A stretch of 64,000 nt of DNA from Kalaharituber pfeilii (lineage: Eukaryota > Ascomycota > Pezizomycetes > Pezizales > Pezizaceae). Below the pieces are notes generated by a model, which saw only the letters and a program-made list of their open reading frames with translations, did not search any database and had not been told where the DNA came from. The stretch is taken from positions 1,364,001-1,428,000 of the forward strand of contig WHUZ01000003.1 of assembly GCA_015179045.1 (NCBI GenBank), in the 5' to 3' direction. How positions within the stretch are numbered: the stretch's first letter is position 1; every line of letters starts with the position of its first letter. Of the stretch, positions 1 through 10,043 are shown in pieces. The translations under genes were made by a program, and so were the position numbers.

Positions 1-1354
1 AGCAGCGCGGATCCCATCCGTGCTAGAAGCCATAGTAGGCCCATAGGTGCTAAATGGTGAGGCGGCTCGAACGGAAGAGCCTCGGACGGCTAACCTTAAG
101 CTCGCGGGTGGTTTCTGGCGTTTGTCGAGTCGGGGTGAAAACGTGCAACCTTCGGAGAGAAATATGGCGTCCCAGTAGTCAGGATGGCTTGCGGTGGGAT
201 AGATCGGCCGCAGAGATGAGATGTGCTGTACTACTTTCCTGGCCCAGCTGGGGTATATAGTCGCCTCTGGAACTGTCGCGTGCTGAAGCCCGCGGGGATC
301 CACGTTTTAGAATACGAGGCAGCGATCTGGGGTGATAAAATGGTGGTGGGGGTGGTAGTATAGTGGGGGAGGGCGGGGGGGTGTGTGGGTGTGTGGGTGT
401 GTGGGATGGTGATGGTGGGTGGGGGGAGGTTGAAGAGAATGCGTGGAAGGGAGGGGGAGTAGAAGGAAGATAGCGGTAGAAAAAAAGGACTGCTTTTCGG
501 AGCTTGATCCCAAGTGTCCTTTCGGAACGAGTGGAATTAAGGCTGATACGGGACCTGTGGAGGAGAGCTAGGCCTGAGCTCGACTGTGCGGAAGAGAGCC
601 TGGGGGCCGATCACAAGCATATGTACTTTCTTTTTCTTTTCCTTTTTTCTTTTTTTTTTTTTTTACCTTTTGTTTCAATGTGGATCAGAAGCAGATGGTG
701 CGTGCATCCCGGCCGGGGGAGGGGAGGGGAGGGGAGGGGAGGGGAGGGGCGGGGAGGGGAGGGGGGCGAGGCGGTCGGTGATGCCAGTGAGTTCAGTCGA
801 TGGGCCGGATAGTCGATGCGGGCTAAGGCGGGTCCTACGCCAGGAGCGGGCGCCCGAGGAACTCTCTCTTGAGCCTCTATTCCTCCGATGCTCGCAGTCC
901 GTGGAATTCCTGCAATTGCGTACGTGCAATTACAGACGCAGCCCCCTTGCGCCTCCGCTGGGAGGAGAGCTGGGGCCCCGCGGGCACGAGCATCGCACCC
1001 CAAGGGGCACGCAGAACGCGGGACGCCATCGCAGGCGTCGGCATCCACATCCACGCTGTGATGTGACCTGCTTGCACACGCCACATGACTCAGGGCCCCC
1101 CGGCGGAGCGCTCGTGACCAGGTGCCACCGCCTGGACGCTTGCGCTCGCAGCCATATGCTATCGTGGCGCCGCTACCACCAGCAGCGCGGCATCGGCATC
1201 GGCATGGACATGTGTCGAGATGGCGCAGCGCATCACGATGTGAATTAATCTGATCTGATTGCTGCAGATAAGATAAGATGCGATACGAGCTGCATACCCC
1301 TGCGCAAGAAAATGCTGCTCACAAGTCCGCCCCCCCTCCAGACCTGCCCCTCGA
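1..1354. other. Gene-free spacer with G-rich low-complexity DNA
   Basis: No recognisable protein or RNA gene is seen here. The stretch holds GT/GGGTGT-rich DNA around 340-460, a T run around 648-664 and a (GGGGA)n-like tract around 715-770. The open frames are compositionally biased and resemble no family. The last part is presumably the promoter and 5' leader of the MYG1 gene. Confidence 0.6.
715..770 (+). repeat. (GGGGA)n microsatellite
   Basis: About nine near-perfect copies of a five-base GGGGA unit, with one GGGGC interruption. The strand is all purine and has many G4 runs, so quadruplex or triplex formation is possible. No gene overlaps it. Confidence 0.9.
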
Positions 1355-2641
1355 ATGTCACTTGCAATGCTCGTTGCTCAATCCAGGTTCCTCAGCACCA
1401 GAGCACTATCCACAATGGCGTCCCCACCAAACCGCCTCAAGACCGCTCCCCTTAGCATTGGCACGCACAAGTTAGTCTTAATCTACTCTAATCCGTTGCC
1501 CCTCTCCATCGTTCAATTCCTGCTTGCTAACCCCCCCCCCCCTCCCCCGCTGCAGCGGCTACTTTCATGCATGTCACGGCCCAAGCTCCTCACAACCGCA
1601 TCCCTAACAATCTCGTCCTCTCTAGGCCGACGAAGCCCTCGCCGTATACATGCTCCGCCTGCTCCCGGATTACCAAGATGCTACTCTTGTCCGCTCTCGA
1701 GACCCTGAGCTCTTAGAAGCCTGCGACATCATTGTCGATGTTAGTAGTTACCCTCATATATTCCCTCCCCCCTCGCTTCACTATAGCTTACCCCCTTCCC
1801 TTCTACCCCACCAGGTCCAAGGGCAATATGACGGCATCAAACACTTCGATCACCACCAACGTGGCTTCACCGAAACTTTCTCCCCCGCCTACACCACCAA
1901 ACTCTCCTCCGCTGGCCTCATCTACAAGCACTTCGCCCCCGCATCATCTCCGAGCGTCTCTCCCTGTCTCCTGACCACCCAAACACCACAATCCTCCTCC
2001 AAAAACTCTACAACGAATTTATCGAGGCCCTCGACGCTAACGACAACGGGATCTCTGCATACCCCGCAGATATCAAACCATCTTTCAACGACAAGGGCAT
2101 CACACTTCCCTCCATCGTCGGTGCCCTGAACCCAGAATGGAACAACCCAATCACAGATAAGGAGCACGACGAGAGGTTCGAAAAGGCCAGTAAACTCATC
2201 GGGGACATCTTCCTCCAAAAACTGGACTACTACTCCAACGCCTGGCTCCCCGCGCGGGATCTTGTCCTTGCTGGCATCAACAACCGTAAATCTATCCACC
2301 CGTCGGGTAAAATCCTGACATTTGAGATCTCAATCCCCTGGAAAGACCACGTTTTTACGCTCGAAGAAGAGCTCGGCATCCCCGCTGACGAGAAACCTCT
2401 ATACGTATTATATGGTGAAGGTCCAGGCAAGAATTGGCGAATCCAAGCGGTCCCCGTGGCGAAGGATAGCTTTAAAAGCAGGAAGCCCCTGCCGGAGGCG
2501 TGGAGGGGGGTGAGGGATGACAAGTTGAGTGAGTTGACGGGAATTCCAGGGGGGGTGTTTGTACATGCGAGTGGGTTTATTGGAGGAAACAAGACGTATG
2601 AGGGAGTGTTGGAGATGGCGAAGAAGGCGTTGGATATGTAG
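1355..2641 (+). CDS. MYG1: MYG1-family DHH-like 3'-exonuclease, frameshifted in this sequence
   Basis: MYG1 (UPF0160) proteins are DHH-superfamily nucleases linked to RNA processing in nucleus and mitochondrion. I splice four exons: 1355-1470, 1556-1568, 1626-1739 and 1815-2641. The family signatures are present: GTHNGYFHADEAL at the start of the domain, HFDHHQRG, then [14 protein letters not shown] and the C-terminal [13 protein letters not shown]. The first about 20 residues are basic and rich in Ser/Leu and could be a mitochondrial presequence before a second Met. Exon 2 is only 13 nt, and the following intron (1569-1625) has a GC donor. Between KHF and RIISERL the frame shifts at the C run 1936-1940; one extra base there makes a protein of about 356 residues. 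Whether this is a sequencing error or a real lesion cannot be told from the sequence. Confidence 0.9.
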
Positions 2642-3212
2642 GACTTTTTGTCTTTTATACTCATGGGTAGGACGGACACACAGACTCAATACCATTTTTT
2701 GAGACAGAAAAGCTGCTTCTCCATCTTATTCCTGATGTATATTTATCTTCAATATCACTAACGCCCGCCAAGCACAATCAACGAAGTTAAAAAACAAAAA
2801 AAAATAATACACTATAAATATCTTGGAAAAGCAAGAAGAAAAATTCTGTATATTGAAAAATTCTCTTTGTAATTGAGTCCCCATCAAGAAAGCATAAAAA
2901 AGCCCAGAACAGAAATCAACCTAATCGACTATAAAACCAGGAGAGGGAAGATATACATAAACTTCGTACATGCTCAAAACACAAACCTTGAAAAAGGAAA
3001 ACGTAAAGGTGAGAAGACAACAAGAGGAGGAGGGAAAAAGAAAAAAAAGAAAAGAAAAAAAGAAAAGAAAAAGAAAAGAAAAAAGAAAATTATCCACAAT
3101 CGTACAAAATATTGACGCCATCCCGTCCCCAAATTTGAAAAGTAAATAAAATGAAAAACAGAAATGTACATTCTTCTAATTCACATACACACTCTCTCTC
3201 ATAAACGAGAAA

Positions 3213-3244
<32 letters not shown>

Positions 3245-3290
3245 TTGACCTCCACAATCTGTTGCCTTGAGGTTATGCGGCACTCGTCCT
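2642..3290. other. AT-rich convergent 3' spacer with A-rich tracts
   Basis: This lies between the ends of MYG1 and IMA1, which face each other. It is strongly A-rich on the plus strand, with an AAAGAAAAG-type purine tract around 3030-3090 and A runs at about 3211-3243. Nothing here looks coding; both 3' UTRs probably lie in it. Confidence 0.7.
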
Positions 3291-6053
3291 TCACGACAGT
3301 GACAACTCCGCAAGCCTCCCGCTCCCTTCTCGTTGAAGACTACCTTCCCTCCGCATCGCCGGGAATCCCCTCTCGCTTGTTTCCCTTGTCAAGCTCTGCA
3401 GCCCCGTACTCCCCTCTCGTCGCAATGCCGACACCCCGCTCCCCTCCCTGTTCAAGCTCGGGAACCCCGTATTTGCGTTACCGACCATTGATGCTAACCC
3501 TCCACTCCCCTCTCTTTTCAAGCTTTGGAATCCAGAACTGGGAACCATAAGGGTAGACAAATTACTGCTCCCTTCCCTTCTCAACGTCGCAGGTGTGCTC
3601 CGTATCCCCGTCGCCTGAGCCGGTACCGATGCCGAAGACTCCGGCCTCGACGACTGTTCCCGACTCGATTGCCTATCCTGCTGCGTTTTTGGCGGCCTAG
3701 GCCACTCGCCGAACCCCGGCGAGAGCTCCCTCCGACGTTTTTCAAATTTTTCATCCTCGGGCCGTTGCGGCTCCGCTGGAGGTTTGATGGCCTTCCTACG
3801 GCACATCACTAGAGCAGCCCACGCCTCCCTTGTGAGGATCCATCCAAGGTAAAGCTGTCCAACCACATCCGCAAGGGTGACATTCGTTTCCCCCGCAGCG
3901 AAAATGATTAGAAGTACACTTGCCATTCCTTCTCCGGCCAATAAAGGTTGTTCCATATCCCATGCTGGGTTTGCGGCGAATTCACGTTGAACAAGTTTCC
4001 ATACCGGGCAGGTCCCTGCGGCCAATAGACTGAGAAGCTTTACCACCTTGGGAATCATGGACGCTTTGAATGACTGCTGTTCACTAGGAAGGGCCTCAGG
4101 GATTTGAAGTGACTTTCCTGCAGGAGTGAAAACTCCTATGAAAGTGAATGCGCAAAAAAGCCAACAACGTCAGCACTAGCCTAACCAATACATCCAGTTG
4201 TAAATCAGTCCCTGAGGTTGCTTTGGTGACTCTCGCATTACGAATAACTTCTGGCTCATCCTCCAGCTTCAAGGCTCCACTTATCAAGCCCTCAAGCCCT
4301 GTGTCCTCGTCATCAACCTTTTTTGGGAAAAATCTTGCCTCTGCCAAAGGAGGATACTGCTTTGCGGACCCGTTCAAGGTAGTAGGACCAGTGCTTCTAC
4401 CGTCGGATGTGCTAGGCCTGAAGAAGTTCTCCCTCTGAGGTTCTGCAGCTGGTTCTTTCTTAATCGGAGGTTTAGTAACAAATTGTTGATACAAGGAAGT
4501 TCGCGGAGCAGGTGGTATTGGAGCTGAAAAGGGTGAGTTCACATTTTGCTGCTGTGGTTGATTCGAGGAGTTAGATCGGAAGATGGATTGAGAGTTTAAT
4601 TGGTTAGTATTGTTAACAGAAAGTTGACCCCATCCAAGGGCCTTTTTTGCAGGGGTTGTAGGATTCCAGTCCATTTCGTCCCCCGCAGCATCGCTGCGCA
4701 ATGGTTGCGGTGATAATGGCGGAAGTGAAGACGCGCGCGAGAACGTGCTTGCTGCTGGCATCAATGGTTCAGCCTTGAATGGAGGAAAGTTACTTTTAAC
4801 AGTAGAAGCAGTGGATGGTGGAAGCCATGAATGGTGAGGATATTGACGCTCGCGCGGAAGAGGCGTTAATGCCGATTTTTGCTTTTCTCGGGGAGGAGAT
4901 TGGTCAGGAGAATTGGCCAACGGAGAGACACTCTCTCTGAGATTAATCCGTGCGGGTTCAACTATCCTCAAAGTAGTCATAGCATATACGAAGCCCTACA
5001 AACAATTAAATTCTGCGTTCCTAGAGATTTGGAAACTGAAAAACCTACTATTATTGATAATGCCAGGAAACCAAAATTCATGGCTTGGAAAGCCTCAATC
5101 GAAATATCCGTCTTCACTCTTCCTGGAGACAATACAAACCACGCAGCCCATCTAATGAAGAAAAGGATAAACTCGCATTTGATAAATTCCCACAACCCAG
5201 TCAATTTCGCCTTTGGATGCCTCGTTTGTGCCAGAGCTTGATAGTTCCAAAAAAGAAAAAGCCAACTCCACGGAATAAACTTCTGGATGGACCAAGCGCT
5301 GGATTCATAGCATGCCATACTTACTCTTCGCTCCTGCCATGTCTTTTCCACACAAGTCGCCCATGTACCTGTGATATCTTTTTGTTCAGTTATTGGAATC
5401 GGATAGAGCAGTGTGGTCCCATGCCATGCAATTACTAGGAGATGTGTCCCAATCCACCCCGTGCCCCGCAATAGCCAGAATCCCAGCTTCAGTGCCCGCG
5501 ATAACCCCCATGGCTCCTGTCTGTATGCTGGCTTCATATTCTGACTCCTCTCTAGTAGCCTTCCAATCATTGCTGCCTTTGCTTGATAATTGGCTTCTTT
5601 AATTTTTTGTTCCGCCTTCAACGCACAAGTTGCACATGGTTCTGGGTACTTTTCCTCTAGAGACCGTTTAAAATCTGGGAGCTTCGCACAGTATATTTCA
5701 TATTCCGGATCATCTTCAGGCGGAAGGTAATCTGCTAGGATGTTCCTCTTGATCGCTAAATTCTTTTCGCAGCTTCGGCAAAAAATTGGTGAAGCGGAGC
5801 CTACTGCTGACCCCGAGGCCTCTACTGCTGGTGAGGGTGAACGGACAGACCGGGCATACCGGACAGGTTGAGCGGGTGCTGATTGGGGAGAAGGGACATA
5901 ATCGACAATATTCCCCTGTTCATCAAGGTGATTGACGCTCTGGCAATAGGGGCTCGTACAGGTAAACTTCCGGACTGGATCGGCAGTGACAATGCTCTGG
6001 GAGTGACCACAGAAGAAGCAGACCAGCTTCCGGCGCCGACCAAACACGCTCAT
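3291..6053 (-). CDS. IMA1: Ima1/Samp1-type inner nuclear membrane protein, frameshifted in this sequence
   Basis: Ima1 (Samp1/NET5/TMEM201 relatives) is an inner nuclear membrane protein connecting chromatin and envelope to the cytoskeleton. The N-terminus matches the Ima1 N-terminal domain, with zinc-ligand pairs CFFC, CTSPYC, CRSC and CATC in the first about 140 residues. Several hydrophobic segments follow (around residues 170-335). Exon 1 is 5049-6053; an intron at 4996-5048 joins ...LALSII to GFVYAMTTLRIVEP. Exon 2 runs to 3291, but a run of six T (coding strand, 4154-4159) breaks the frame inside a hydrophobic segment: VLVRLVLTLLAF on one side and CAFTFIGVFTPAG on the other. Removing one T would give about 902 residues. 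An alternative is an intron starting near the VIR codons upstream, which would delete the membrane segment. The C-terminal tail carries repeated [LM]xRE[GT]S motifs. It is transcribed divergently from ALG14. Confidence 0.85.
3294..3595 (-). repeat. Seven-copy [LM]xRE[GT]S protein repeat in the Ima1 tail
   Basis: The translated tail shows LRREGS, LKREGS, LNREGS, LRREGS, LTRETS, MRREGS and LQREGS, spaced from 6 to about 22 residues. Each fits the hydrophobic-x-R-x-x-S/T consensus of basophilic kinases. Confidence 0.85.
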
Positions 6054-6519
6054 TGCATCAGGCGGGCAGCGGCAGGCGAGAAGAAGCGATAGAAGAGCCT
6101 GACGACGTATGACGGCTTAGTGCTATAGTGCACTCCGGGTATGTGGATGGATCTGTTGTAGTGCCGTGTTGTTGTTTGGGAGTTGATGCCGATGAGATGG
6201 GCATGTAGGGGAGTTACATAGCTCACAGAAATGTTTCAGTTTGTTTCAGTGCGCCGCTGAGTAATCAGCACTGCCAGGAATACTTGTACTAATTATCCAT
6301 GCCCTTGTCGCTCCTACGTTTGGCTAGCGCCCGAAGTAGAGCCTCACTAGCGTGGCTTGGCAGGAGTCTCTCAGGAGCCTCACGAGACCAAGTAGTACGG
6401 TCCCAGCTGTGCTGTTGTATGTGGTGAAATCGCTACTCCGTACACAATCTGCAATACTAGCTATCCGCATATGAGACCTAATCCGCCATTCCTCTAAACG
6501 AACTCTAGCAATTGTCAGC
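6054..6519. promoter_or_regulatory. Divergent promoter region IMA1/ALG14
   Basis: A 466-base spacer between two divergently transcribed genes. No gene and no distinctive known element was recognised. Confidence 0.5.
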
Positions 6520-7468
6520 ATGACGGCGCACAGTATCATCATAAATTCCATAGCTACATTTCTCATAATTCTGTTTCTTCTCTTCGTATGCTATCCCATA
6601 CCCAATTCATGCGCAAACCCCTCATCATATCCCTCCCTCATCGCTTCTCTATAGCAGTAACGATGACATAATTCCGACGCAGTTCATGCCAATTGCACCA
6701 ACGATGATACTCACAAGTTCCAATATATCTAGCTCCGACTCCTTGCGATCACCCCCTCCATAAACCCCGCCAGACCCCTGCGAAAATCACCCGGCGCGAA
6801 ATGCCACATCCTAGTTGTGCTTGGTTCTGGGGGACACACTGCCGAGGTTCTCCGCCTACTTTCAAGTCTGAATCTCCGCAAATTCACCCATCGCACATAT
6901 GTTATTTCCTCAGGCGACGCTTTTAGCGCGCAAAAAGCGGTAGATTTTGAGAAAGCACATGCGCACAATGACGAAGATGCGACGAACAGATTTACGATCA
7001 GGGAGGTTCCGAGGGCTAGAAAAGTTGGACAGAGTTGGTTAACCACTCCGCTCAGCTGTTTGTCCTGTTTATGGGGCTGCTTCGGAGTGGTGCAGGGAGG
7101 ATGCTGGGGAATACCCGATGTAGTAGTGTGCAATGGGCCAGGGTCGGCAGCTATTGTGGTAGGCACGTGTTTTTCGTACAAGGTCAGTCAGTTACTTCCC
7201 TCGCTTTTGGAGATTACTTCACAGTATCCATCCGAGTCGTCTGATGCCAGTGAGTTATGTCACTCTAACATCCGAGATATATGCTCTCTGTGTTCAGTTT
7301 CTTGGAATTTACAACACCAGGACAATATATGTGGAGTCGTTCGCGAGAGTGAGCTCGCTGTCCTTATCAGGAAAACTTCTATATCCCTTTGTAGATAGGT
7401 TCATCGTACAGTGGCCTGGCCTCAGAGAGAAGTTTCCCAGGGCGGAGTACCACGGCGTTCTAGTATAG
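6520..7468 (+). CDS. ALG14: ALG14, membrane subunit of UDP-GlcNAc transferase
   Basis: Alg14 anchors the catalytic subunit Alg13 at the cytosolic face of the ER. Together they add the second GlcNAc to dolichol-PP-GlcNAc in N-glycan synthesis. The short first exon 6520-6585 (22 residues, hydrophobic NSIATFLIILFLLF) is the membrane anchor and is joined over a 147-base intron to exon 6733-7182. A 115-base intron (7183-7297) precedes exon 7298-7468. Landmarks are LVVLGSGGHTAE (nucleotide-sugar binding loop), the IREVPRAR region, VVCNGPGSAA and the C-terminal YVESFARVSSLSLSG, RFIVQWPGL and YHGVLV. The total of 228 residues is normal for the family. The start is the first ATG before the hydrophobic segment. 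Its 3' end faces the uL24m gene, 127 bases away. Confidence 0.93.
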
Positions 7469-7595
7469 GCTTTCTTCAAACATCTTGAAACAAACAATAT
7501 GCTGATACAAATTATGTTTGCACCTCTAAATATGCTATGTACATGGTTACCTAAAATGAAACACCGAATTCTCGAGTACAACAATCTCTTATCCC

Positions 7596-8750
7596 TCAAT
7601 TCGCTGCTCTGGACCGGCGACTTCGTATCTTTTCCAGTGCCTTTGGGTCGTTCATTGCCATTACCCTGCCTATCCTCTCCAGCATCTCCTCTGACAATGT
7701 AGGAGGCCCCAGAGCCTTCTTTTCCAACCTGACCTTCCTGTTCAGCTCTTGGATAGGTGTTCGGAGAGCTGCCTTCTTGGCCAATGCTGCTTTCTCTTCC
7801 TCAAGCTTCTTCGCAAGCCATGCTGGATCATGTCGCGTCCTAAACTTGGAGTACTTGTTCCGCAACTCATCAATAACTTTTTCTGGAAATGGTGGTTGTA
7901 GTAATATCGGTATGTATGAAACATGCTCCACATCTAATCTCCTTGTATCGCACTCCTGGTCGACCTCTTCTTTCGGCTCTCCCTTAGGCCATGGTATCAC
8001 AATATCAGTCCCAGCAACAATCCTCTTCCAGCCTCGGACGTTTACGTCCCTGTAAAAACATTTACCCTTGGTTTCTAACTGGTCTATGATGGTGTCCTCT
8101 GGGACTCCAGTTTCTGGGTTGGGTAAGGGGTAAACGAGTCGAACATCATCGTAAGGAAGAGGTATTTCTCTCTGATAGGTGTATGCTTGTTTAGTAGTAG
8201 GGTCGTCCTTATGCGCATCACGGAGATATTCTGGGATTTCGATATCAATCTATCAATGGTTAAATCGTACCCGCAGTTAATGAATTTGTTTAGAAAGTAC
8301 CATGTTCATCCCTTCCACAATCAAAGAGTTGCTCTCTTTCAGTATGGATTTGACCTTGCCGATCTTGTGTTTGTCGGCGCCCTTCAGTATCAGCACTCTG
8401 TCCTTCGGAACAATATTCCAGTGTTTTATTCTTTGCTCCCTTGGTACTGGCGGCGGCATGACTTCATCCTGAGATAGGGCATTATGTAGTTGTTTTTCCT
8501 TCTCGTTCACAACTCGTTTCGGCGCAAGAGGCCCAAGCCATCGATCTTCCATCTCATCCGCTCGTGACTTCAGCCTCCTTGCCTTCAGCGCTCTGTTCAC
8601 TTCGACCTGGGCCCGCATCGAATTTGCGAGGTCGAGTCGACGGAGCTTCTCCCCCCTACGCTGCTTGACTTTGGCTGCTTGGTTTTCTGCCATCCTCACC
8701 CGGTTTGCCATCACCCGAGTGAGCGGCGTGATAGGGACGGCCCTGAGCAT
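7596..8750 (-). CDS. MRPL40: Mitochondrial large-subunit ribosomal protein uL24m (MRPL40-like)
   Basis: Two exons, 8301-8750 and 7596-8249, separated by a 51-base intron, give 367 residues. A KOW-type segment (DRVLILKGADKHKIGKV, about residues 115-145) identifies the uL24 family, as in yeast MRPL40. The basic N-terminus is suitable for mitochondrial import. The long region after the KOW domain (IPLPYDDVRLVYPL, RDVNVRGWKR, then a basic helical C-terminus) is typical of fungal mitochondrial uL24, which is much longer than the bacterial protein. The protein would sit in the mitoribosomal large subunit near the exit tunnel. The next gene upstream, SepH, is divergent and 1.3 kb away. Confidence 0.88.
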
Positions 8751-10043
8751 AACTTCTCACCTGTTGGTATGAGCATGGTGTAGCATGCGGAGCTGCGAAA
8801 AGGACGGTTGCTTCGGGGGGGGGGGGGTGAGCGAGGGAAGAGGCTTACAGGATATGAGCCAGTCAGATGGATGGATGTGGGGAGGGGGCGGCAAGTCCCT
8901 GACGGAGGCCAATAGAGCCGCCTCTTTCTGCACACAAGCTGCGGCGGGCGTCGAGAAAAAGTTCCAGGACTTTGCAAGTCTTGGCAGCCGGGGAGCCCTG
9001 AGTGGAGGGAGGAGGGGCTACTTGGCGCTTGGCGGACACGCTGCCAGTGTGTAAGGCTGCCGCCAATGCCGCGCAGAGGAGCAGGCGAACGCAGAGCTCT
9101 GTGGCATGATGGCTCGCTGTCGAGCAGCGGGCGGCCAAATCTGGGGCAGCGAGGGCGGCAACCATGCGGATGTGCCCTCGGGCATCATCGATATGGCCTA
9201 TCGCTGTCGGCCTTGTGCGCGCATAGATGGGCCTGCTCCAGTCCTCTCCCTCGCCCCCCCCCCCCTCCCCCCAAGGCGCTGCTCTGCTCTGCTGCTCGTT
9301 TGCGTGCTCGCCTTTCTCCCAAGCGACCCCCCATTCTGCTTGTACTTCCTGTACTCTGCTGCTCTGGCGTCTCGGCTGCTGCTGAGGTGCCTGCTTGCCC
9401 CACGGGCTCTTCACTCGCACGAAAGCCCCTCCATTGCTACATTCCACTGGCGATAGCACGCAACACATTGCAGCATCCACCTGCTAATTGCACTTTGCAC
9501 CTTGCACCTTGCTTGATTGCTCGTCTGCTGCCCGCTCGCTCACCCCCGTTCCCTCATCCCCAGATTGTTTTGGCTGGCCATCCGTATGTATTCCTACTAA
9601 CCCTCTGCATACACCGTATGTCACTCAAAGTCCCGCTCGCTACGGGCCTTCTTTTACCTGCTCGGTGCAAGGGACAAGCAAAGTAGCTCACACATATTCC
9701 TAGCCTATATCGCTCTCTTTCATTTCTCGATAAGCCCCACCATCCCTGCTCCTTCGACCGTTGGCAATCCGACTCCAGACACAGGCCGACAAGATTGCAT
9801 TTCAAAGAAAAGGAAGGGGAAAGGAGGAATATAGCACCTGGAAAGTCTGGAAGTTAGAAGGAGAGAGGAAGGGATAGTTGAAAGAAGCTTGTGGGAATCG
9901 CAGACATTGACTGCTTGTGCGAGGAACGATCTCGGCTCCGCGAGCGCCCCACCCACGCCACGGTGCACATGCCATGAGCTTGGGGTAGCTATTTTCTAAG
10001 ACATAAACACCCTCAAGTTTGTCAATTTACTCGGCACTTAGAG
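8751..10043. other. Long divergent spacer uL24m/SepH
   Basis: No gene is recognised in these 1.3 kb. The stretch contains a G run at 8815-8827, C runs near 9260-9280 and CT-rich DNA near 9290-9560, with repeated TTGCACC/TTGCTTG words around 9490. It is likely promoter plus 5' leaders, including a possibly long leader for the SepH kinase gene. Confidence 0.5.

Noticed and set aside
586..1248. 220-codon frame in the first kilobase
   Set aside because: Low-complexity Phe and Gly/Arg runs come from the T run and GGGGA repeat; no homology seen.
1556..1625. Conventional GT donor for the MYG1 microexon
   Set aside because: GTCACG after CATGCAT gives a frame that destroys HADEA; only the GC donor keeps the motif.
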